Of a stretch of DNA of 64,000 bases, positions 59,528-64,000 are shown piece after piece. Numbering within the stretch: position 1 is the stretch's first letter; every line of letters begins with the position of its first letter. Under the pieces are notes generated by a model that was not told the origin of the DNA, ran no database searches, and saw only the letters and a list, made by a program, of their open reading frames with translations. Source of the stretch: an uncultured Lachnospiraceae bacterium. Lineage in GTDB: Bacteria > Bacillota > Clostridia > Lachnospirales > Lachnospiraceae. Location of the stretch: NCBI GenBank assembly GCA_902777355.1, contig CACYTU010000021.1:1-64000 (forward strand), written 5' to 3'. The position numbers and the translations under genes are program-made.

Positions 59528-60070
59528 TCATTTGATGAAGCGGTCGATCGCCCTGTTCAGCGCTTCGACCGACTCCATGTCGTCCTCCTCAATCGCCTCG
59601 ACGATGCAGTGGCTGATATGGTTCTTCATGATCAGCTTGCCCGTATTATTAATGGCGTTCCTGACTGCCGCCAGCTGAATCAGGACATCGGCACAGTCCT
59701 CGTCCCGCTGCACCATCCTCTTGACGGATTCCAGATGACCGATCGCCCTGGACAGACGGTTGATCACGGCTTTCTTTTCCTCGTCACTGTGGACGTGATG
59801 GTGATGCCCGCCGTGAGAATGGGAATGGCTGTGGGTATGATCATGGTCATGGGTATGGTCATGAGTGTGCCCCTGCTCATGGTCATGGGTGTGGTCATGA
59901 GTGTGCCCCTGCTCATGGTCATGGGTGTGAGTGTGCGCATGCCCCTGCTCATGGTCATGGGTGTGGATGTGGTCGTGCTCCGGCCCTTGCCCTTGGTCAT
60001 GGCTGTGAGTGTGCGTATGCCCCTGCTCCCTGTCTTCTAAGTGATCGTGGAGATGATCCTGGTCTGCCAT
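59528..60070 (-). CDS. CsoR/RcnR-family metal-sensing repressor with His-rich extension
   Basis: The 180-residue protein ends in an ~85-residue CsoR/DUF156 domain: INRLSRAIGHLESVKRMVQ, then Cys126, His151 and Cys155, whose spacing (25 and 4) equals the Cys-His-Cys copper site of CsoR. The first 95 residues contain 37 His in repeated EQGHTHDHTHDH units; ordinary members have few. The family represses metal-transport genes until metal binds. The His run could store or sense Ni, Zn, Co or Cu. AAAGGAG precedes the ATG. It lies after the MATE gene and convergent to the nickel-type importer. Confidence 0.85.
   Translation of the reverse strand: MADQDHLHDHLEDREQGHTHTHSHDQGQGPEHDHIHTHDHEQGHAHTHTHDHEQGHTHDHTHDHEQGHTHDHTHDHDHTHSHSHSHGGHHHHVHSDEEKKAVINRLSRAIGHLESVKRMVQRDEDCADVLIQLAAVRNAINNTGKLIMKNHISHCIVEAIEEDDMESVEALNRAIDRFIK
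59800..60000 (-). repeat. 36-bp His-rich in-frame repeats
   Basis: Units encoding [GA]HTHDHTHDHEQ recur three to four times; the plus strand reads CATGGTCATGGGTGTGGTCA repeatedly. Confidence 0.85.
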
Positions 60071-60139
60071 TGGCTGCTCCTTTGTATATCTGGTTTGTAC
60101 ATCCGGATAGTACCGACGGTTCTTTTTTACAACGTCTTC

Positions 60140-61495
60140 TTATAATGTCTTTACCGTCCGGTTGTACAGTCTCAGGAAGAAGGTGACCGACAGCACCGTG
60201 GACATGAGCTCCGCAATAGGAAATGCCCACCAGATCAGCGTCACTTCCCCAAATGTGGAGAGGAAGAGGGCGACCGGGATCAGTACGACAAGCTGACGCC
60301 CTACGGAGACGATCAGGGAGTAGTAGCTGTAGGAAAAGGCCTGGAAGATCGATCCCATGGCAATACAGGCACCGGCGAGGCCGAAGGAAAGGGAAATGAT
60401 CCTCAGCGCGGGAACACCTATGCGAAGCATCTCCTCCGAGGCATTGAACATTCCCAGGAGTGCCTGGGGAAACAGGTGGAAAATGAGTGTCCCGCAGAGC
60501 ATGATGCTGACGGCCAGGGTCATTGAGAATATCAGGGCCTCCTTGATGCGGTCGCTCCTGCGCGCGCCGTAGTTGTAGGCCAGCACCGGAATGAGACCGT
60601 TGTTCAGACCGAAGATCGGCATGAAGAAGAAGCTCTGAAGTTTGAAATATACGCCGAAGACCGCTGTAGCAGTCTTGGAGAAGCCTCCCAGAATCTGGTT
60701 CATGGCGTAAGTCATGATCGAGCCGATCGACATCATCAGGATGGAGGGTGCCGCGACAAAGTAAATTTTGCGGATCACGTCTGCAGAAGGCTTCAGGATC
60801 TGAGGGATTGAAATGTGGATATCCTCGTTTTTGGTCAGGTTGAGGTAACAGCCGATGCAGCCGGCAACCACCTGGCCCAGCACAGTCGCCGCAGCGGCGC
60901 CGGCTACGCCCATTTTGGGGAAGCCGAACAGGCCGAAGATCATAATCGGGTCGAAGATGATATTGATGATGGCGCCGGTCGCCTGAGAGATCATGCTGTA
61001 GACTGTGCGCCCGGTTGACTGCAGGAGACGCTCAAAAGTAATCTGAAAAATGGCCCCGAAAGACATGCAGAGAACTATTTTCAGATAGATCGTCCCATAT
61101 TCCTGCACCAGGGCGTCCTTAATCTGAGTACCTATGAAGGGGCCGGCACCGAACAGACCGATCAGCAGGAACAGGATGTAGGTCAAAAAGGCCAGAAACA
61201 GGCCGTTGTTGGCAGCCTCATCGGCGCGGTCGAATCTTTTTTCGCCCAGCGATTTTGAGAGGAGGGCGTTAATGCCGACGCCCGTTCCGGACGCAAAGGA
61301 AATCAGCGCGTTCTGCATGGGAAAAGCCAGCGTTACCGCGGTCAGGGCGTCTTCCGAGAGTCTGGCGACGAACATACTGTCCACGACATTATAGAGAGCC
61401 TGGACCAGCATGGAGATCATCATGGGAAGCGACATCGATATGATCAGTTGTTTAACGGGCATAACGCCCATTTTGTTTTCTCTCTGTTTCTGCAT
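60140..61495 (-). CDS. MATE-family efflux transporter (complete)
   Basis: The 451-residue protein has the full length and N terminus: KQLIISMSLPMMISMLVQALYNVVDSMFV, then GTGVGINALLSKSLGEK, GAIINIIFDPIMIFG and GLNNGLIPVLAYNYGAR. Twelve membrane segments are expected. It exports cations or organic compounds driven by Na+ or H+. AAAGGAAAGAC precedes the ATG. The metal-sensing repressor follows after 69 bases on the same strand, so both may be co-transcribed. Confidence 0.9.
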   Translation of the reverse strand: MQKQRENKMGVMPVKQLIISMSLPMMISMLVQALYNVVDSMFVARLSEDALTAVTLAFPMQNALISFASGTGVGINALLSKSLGEKRFDRADEAANNGLFLAFLTYILFLLIGLFGAGPFIGTQIKDALVQEYGTIYLKIVLCMSFGAIFQITFERLLQSTGRTVYSMISQATGAIINIIFDPIMIFGLFGFPKMGVAGAAAATVLGQVVAGCIGCYLNLTKNEDIHISIPQILKPSADVIRKIYFVAAPSILMMSIGSIMTYAMNQILGGFSKTATAVFGVYFKLQSFFFMPIFGLNNGLIPVLAYNYGARRSDRIKEALIFSMTLAVSIMLCGTLIFHLFPQALLGMFNASEEMLRIGVPALRIISLSFGLAGACIAMGSIFQAFSYSYYSLIVSVGRQLVVLIPVALFLSTFGEVTLIWWAFPIAELMSTVLSVTFFLRLYNRTVKTL

Positions 61496-61529
61496 GGGAT
61501 CTGTCTTTCCTTTCCCCGGAAAACTTCAA

Positions 61530-61573
61530 GATACCGCAGACCTGTTTCACCATGAGATGAGGTCTGCGGTATC
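61530..61573 (-). terminator. Hairpin after the small membrane protein gene
   Basis: A 14-bp perfect stem GATACCGCAGACCT / AGGTCTGCGGTATC with a 16-base loop, just downstream of the gene ending at 61628 on the minus strand. The T-run is weak. Confidence 0.65.
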
Positions 61574-61627
61574 AATATTCAACTCAATGCAGCGCGGTCT
61601 GCATCGTTCTGTATATGCATTCCGTTC

Positions 61628-62041
61628 CTACTGCCCGGACTCCTGGTCCTCCGGATCATCTGCTCCCCCTGTTGACGCGGATCCGTATACATATGTTTCT
61701 TCAACCGCTGCGGCTCCGGGTTTATCCGTCTCTTCAGTCGCTGCGGCTCCGGGTTTATCCGTCTCCTCAATTGCCGCGTCCACAGGTTCATCGGTCTCTT
61801 CGATTGCCGAATGCGCCGGAGCATCGGGCTCATCCTTGACGCGGTAATATTTATAATCCACATAATATCCGATCAGAAATCCCACCACTGCCAACGCAAG
61901 CTGCGGAATCTGGGATTCCATCCTGAGAGCCCCGGTCAGGATCAGCCCAAGTGCATAACCGATCGCAACCCCGTAAAACTCTGATTTTGGGATTGTATTA
62001 AAATATTTTTTCTGTGTGCTGTGATAGCCCTTTTTTTTCAC
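61628..62041 (-). CDS. Small membrane protein with 11-residue acidic repeats
   Basis: The 137-residue protein starts at GTG 62041 (GGAGG six bases upstream). Two membrane helices lie at 22-41 and 46-62 (YGVAIGYALGLILTGAL, LALAVVGFLIGYYV). The C-terminal tail has four 11-residue repeats of type AIEETDKPGAA. I recognise no family. The repeat DNA (33 bp) is nearly perfect for the central two units. Confidence 0.65.
   Translation of the reverse strand: MKKKGYHSTQKKYFNTIPKSEFYGVAIGYALGLILTGALRMESQIPQLALAVVGFLIGYYVDYKYYRVKDEPDAPAHSAIEETDEPVDAAIEETDKPGAAATEETDKPGAAAVEETYVYGSASTGGADDPEDQESGQ
61700..61820 (-). repeat. 33-bp in-frame tandem repeats
   Basis: On the plus strand CTGCGGCTCCGGGTTTATCC+GTCTC recurs at about 61707 and 61740, with weaker units on both sides. 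Confidence 0.75.
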
Positions 62042-62082
62042 ATTTCACCTCCATGGCCGCCTGCCGCAGGATTCCCCCAAAA

Positions 62083-62123
62083 AAACAGGCGCCGGGAACC
62101 CATTCTCCGGCTGCCTGTTTTTT
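62083..62123 (-). terminator. Terminator of the phosphoribosyltransferase-like gene
   Basis: On the minus strand AAACAGGCAGCCGG / CCGGCGCCTGTTT with a one-base mismatch is followed by TTTGG. It lies 40 bases before the next gene on the same strand. Confidence 0.75.
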
Positions 62124-62141
62124 CATCCATATATCAGGGAA

Positions 62142-62228
62142 ACAAATATCCGGGAAACGATTGTCCGGGAAATGAATATCCGGGAAATGAATATCCGGAA
62201 ATTATACATCCGGGAAATGAGTATCCGG
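62142..62228. repeat. 15-bp tandem repeats (six units)
   Basis: TGAATATCCGGGAAA-type units follow each other downstream of the phosphoribosyltransferase-like gene. Confidence 0.85.
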
Positions 62229-62292
62229 CCGCAGATGCAGGCTTTACCGCAAAACCGACGGCACGTAATGACTTTGTCCGGAGATTTCTTTT

Positions 62293-62931
62293 TTACAGTC
62301 TGGAATAGCCGAAGCCGTTGCAGATCGCATCGATGGGCTCATGGTTCTGGCACATTCTGCACTTGGCAGGCTGATAGGACATGTAGTCCGGCAGATCCGC
62401 CGTGGAGTAAAGCGCGTGAACGGGGCGGTCCATAACTTTGCTGACCGCGGAGAAGATCGCGGAAACGCCTTCGATGGTTCCGCCGTAATAGTAGATCGAC
62501 TCAGTAGCGCGGGCAATGGTCTGACCTGTAGTTGCAGAAGCCAGAAGGAGGAGCACATGCTTGCCCTTTACCATCATCTGATTGTTTTCTCTGACAATCA
62601 TCTGCCCGGAAAGGTCGTACTCAGGAGACATGATGTAAATCGTCTTGTGGGCATTCAGGGACATGATTCCGGCTCTGGTGAGTTCATCCGCCATGTAAGC
62701 ACCGATGACCTCCATGCCGTCCATACAAACAATCGTATCAATAACAGTGCTCGCCACATAAACTTCACTCATGGCGCGGGCCGCTGCTTTTGCTTCATTC
62801 TGTCTGGTTTTCATCGTGGTCATATCGATGTAATAATTGATATGTGAGTTGGGAGTCACGAAGTGTCCCGGAATGACTTTCATAACGACATCATTATGAC
62901 GGGGTGACCGCATTTTTCTGTAATTCTGCAT
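62293..62931 (-). CDS. Phosphoribosyltransferase-like protein
   Basis: The 212-residue protein starts at ATG 62931 (GGGAGG six bases upstream). It resembles the type-I phosphoribosyltransferase fold: central VDxxVCMDGMEVIGAYMADEL and a PRPP-loop-like KHVLLLLASATTGQTIARATE where orotate transferases have VVVVEDVxTTGGS. The acidic pair of the loop is replaced by Ala/Ser, so PRPP chemistry may be lost. The C terminus has a CxxC (CRMCQNHEPIDA). Orotate-related or regulatory roles are possible. A long structured leader precedes it. Confidence 0.7.
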   Translation of the reverse strand: MQNYRKMRSPRHNDVVMKVIPGHFVTPNSHINYYIDMTTMKTRQNEAKAAARAMSEVYVASTVIDTIVCMDGMEVIGAYMADELTRAGIMSLNAHKTIYIMSPEYDLSGQMIVRENNQMMVKGKHVLLLLASATTGQTIARATESIYYYGGTIEGVSAIFSAVSKVMDRPVHALYSTADLPDYMSYQPAKCRMCQNHEPIDAICNGFGYSRL

Positions 62932-63205
62932 GCAAAACCTCCCTTGCTTGAAAACAGATACTGCATAAATCTGCAAATACTGACTACCTGCTTCCGTCCT
63001 GTCCTGATCTCTAAGCAAATAGCTGCCTTCAGGTTCCGCTTCCCCGGAAATATTCTCCGGTGAAGGCCTGCTTCCCTCTGTTCAGCCCTCTGTTGACGGA
63101 ATACTGCGATAAAAACTGCAAACTCCGCCTGACCGGCGGAGCCTGCATGTGCAATAATCGCAGCCGTTACCCTTACCCTTTTAACCTATCACCTATTATA
63201 CAATA
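62932..63205 (-). promoter_or_regulatory. Structured leader of the phosphoribosyltransferase-like gene
   Basis: A -10 TATAAT (63200-63195) implies a leader of about 255 bases. It contains CTCCGCC / GGCGGAG (hairpin, 63142-63122) followed by a T-rich stretch (TTTGCAGTTTTTATCG), like an attenuator. An outer pairing CTGCGAT / ATCGCAG (63163-63157 with 63110-63104) encloses it. I do not recognise a known riboswitch. Confidence 0.45.
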
Positions 63206-63598
63206 AAACTTCTGAAAATGCTCTCTAAATAGCCCAATTTGTGAGGTATTTACTATTTGCCAGATAAAATATTTTCGTATGAAGCAATATAAAGCAATTT
63301 GAAGCAAATATAAAGCAATTTGAAGCAGTTCCAGGTAACATGAAGCTGCTCAAATGCGGCGCTGTACCGGATCAGGGGCCAACATGGCCCGCAAATGTCC
63401 GCATGACCGGAAATGCATGCATATCCGTCTTTGCTGCCGCCTGCCCGCTGTTTATAAACATGTGTGATTCAAGACACGCCTGCGAGTCTTGCGCGCCGGA
63501 TGCATTGCCCATAAGGGCAGCATCTTCCGCACATGCCAGGCATGTGCTGCCGCTTCCGTGCTGCATCCAACACACCTTCGGTGAGTAGGAGCGTTTAT
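63206..63598. other. Intergenic region with AAGCAATTTG repeats and a dispersed repeat
   Basis: No gene is visible. About 63283-63330 carries TATAAAGCAATTTGAAGC repeats; 63390-63449 is the second copy of the 60-bp dispersed repeat. Confidence 0.5.
63390..63449. repeat. Dispersed 60-bp repeat, copy 2
   Basis: It matches 49433-49492 with about seven differences, and both copies stand in gene-free DNA. Confidence 0.65.
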
Positions 63599-64000
63599 TC
63601 ACACGGGCATGACAAAACCGCTGACCAGCAGGCACACGCAGGTCAGGGCGGCCCCGATAAAGGCGTATGGCATCTGGGTAAAGGCGTGCTCCATGTTCTC
63701 GATTTTAGCACCGGCGGAAGCAAGCACTGTCGCGTCGGAATAAAAACAGGCGTGGCTGCCGAAAGTGCTCCCCGAGAGGATGGCGGCCATAGTGAGGATC
63801 ATGTTGGCCCCCACAGCTGCAGCCAGCGGAACAATGATCGGAATAACAATAGTAGAAATCCCCCAGGTCGAACTGGTCGCGAAAGTCAGCACAGCCACGA
63901 CCAGGAAAATGATCACCGGATAAGTCGCGGGCGTCACATAGGGCTGCACCAGGGAGATTACATATTCCGGCAGCTGCATGTCACCGCAGCAGCGCGCGAC
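63599..64000 (-). CDS. NhaC-type Na+/H+ antiporter family protein (partial, 5' part outside window)
   Basis: The last 133 residues of a membrane protein are present; the frame is open to the window edge. TYPVIIFLVVAVLTFATSSTWGISTIVIPIIVPLA and SGSTFGSHACFYSDATVLASAGAKIENMEHAFTQMPYAF match the C-terminal transmembrane part of the NhaC/ArsB-like antiporters, which exchange Na+ or amino acids for protons. The SDATVLAS motif is characteristic. The stop is TGA-independent of any visible terminator. Most of the gene lies beyond 64000. Confidence 0.8.
   Translation of the reverse strand, partial: VARCCGDMQLPEYVISLVQPYVTPATYPVIIFLVVAVLTFATSSTWGISTIVIPIIVPLAAAVGANMILTMAAILSGSTFGSHACFYSDATVLASAGAKIENMEHAFTQMPYAFIGAALTCVCLLVSGFVMPV

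Noticed and set aside
1..64000. tRNA, rRNA, integrase or phage genes
   Set aside because: Looked for tRNA-like GGTTCGA arms, rRNA cores and integrase or transposase motifs and found none that could be supported.

Overview
The window reads like a chromosome segment of an anaerobic Clostridia species, most likely Lachnospiraceae. The evidence is Shine-Dalgarno-rich gene starts, a T-box leader, a DUF6320 / condensation-like acyltransferase pair, a UbiB/AarF kinase next to a phasin-like protein, many Lys/Ser-rich lipoproteins, and moderate GC. I see no rRNA, tRNA, CRISPR array, transposase or phage structural gene. The most striking general property is a profusion of short tandem repeats. Some lie inside reading frames in multiples of three bases (7-, 11-, 12- and 13-residue units near the ends of proteins). 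Others are copies of the last 30-50 bases of a gene, stop codon included, lying just downstream of it.

Layout. 1-5 kb: a T-box-controlled HMGL-like (isopropylmalate-synthase-like) enzyme cut by the window edge, a broken ADP-ribosylglycohydrolase, and two HTH-Uma2 proteins around a DUF4213/DUF364 protein. 5-15 kb, all on the minus strand: a patatin-GTPase-DUF697 fusion, a second Era-like GTPase, an acyl carrier protein that needs a -1 frameshift, a metallo-beta-lactamase-fold hydrolase, a condensation-like acyltransferase, a DUF6320 protein and a pectinacetylesterase-like hydrolase with helical repeats. 15-18 kb: three paralogous ~80-residue proteins around a 5'-truncated MATE transporter. 18-24 kb: RidA, a small monooxygenase, a metallophosphoesterase lipoprotein, a dead GT51 transglycosylase, a C39-like/polysaccharide deacetylase fusion and a BspA-type LRR protein. 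24-27 kb: a radical SAM/SPASM enzyme translationally coupled to a membrane protein with a Cys-rich tail. 27-46 kb: cyclase, C39-like lipoprotein, six-hairpin-glycosidase-like lipoprotein, SH3 protein, membrane pseudokinase, TrkA-C protein, histidine phosphatase, DUF554, YARHG protein, transglutaminase-like protein and an amidase-fold lipoprotein lacking catalytic residues. 46-51 kb: UbiB-like kinase, phasin-like protein, diacylglycerol/undecaprenol kinase and TcdA. 51-60 kb: a nickel/peptide-type ABC importer bracketed by two related methyltransferases and followed, convergently, by a CsoR/RcnR-family repressor with 37 histidines in its N-terminal extension. 60-64 kb: a complete MATE transporter, a small membrane protein, a phosphoribosyltransferase-like protein with a structured leader and the end of an NhaC-type antiporter.

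Functional links. The best candidates for an undescribed system are (i) the minus-strand set patatin-GTPase, GTPase, ACP and MBL hydrolase, which couples a lipid-cleaving fold to two nucleotide switches as in membrane-surveillance or defence modules, and (ii) the radical SAM enzyme with its overlapping Cys-tail membrane protein, which looks like a peptide-modifying pair whose substrate is the tail of a large membrane protein. The importer, methyltransferases and His-rich repressor form a plausible transition-metal (nickel-like) acquisition locus. All functional assignments come from motifs read by eye; no database search was run.
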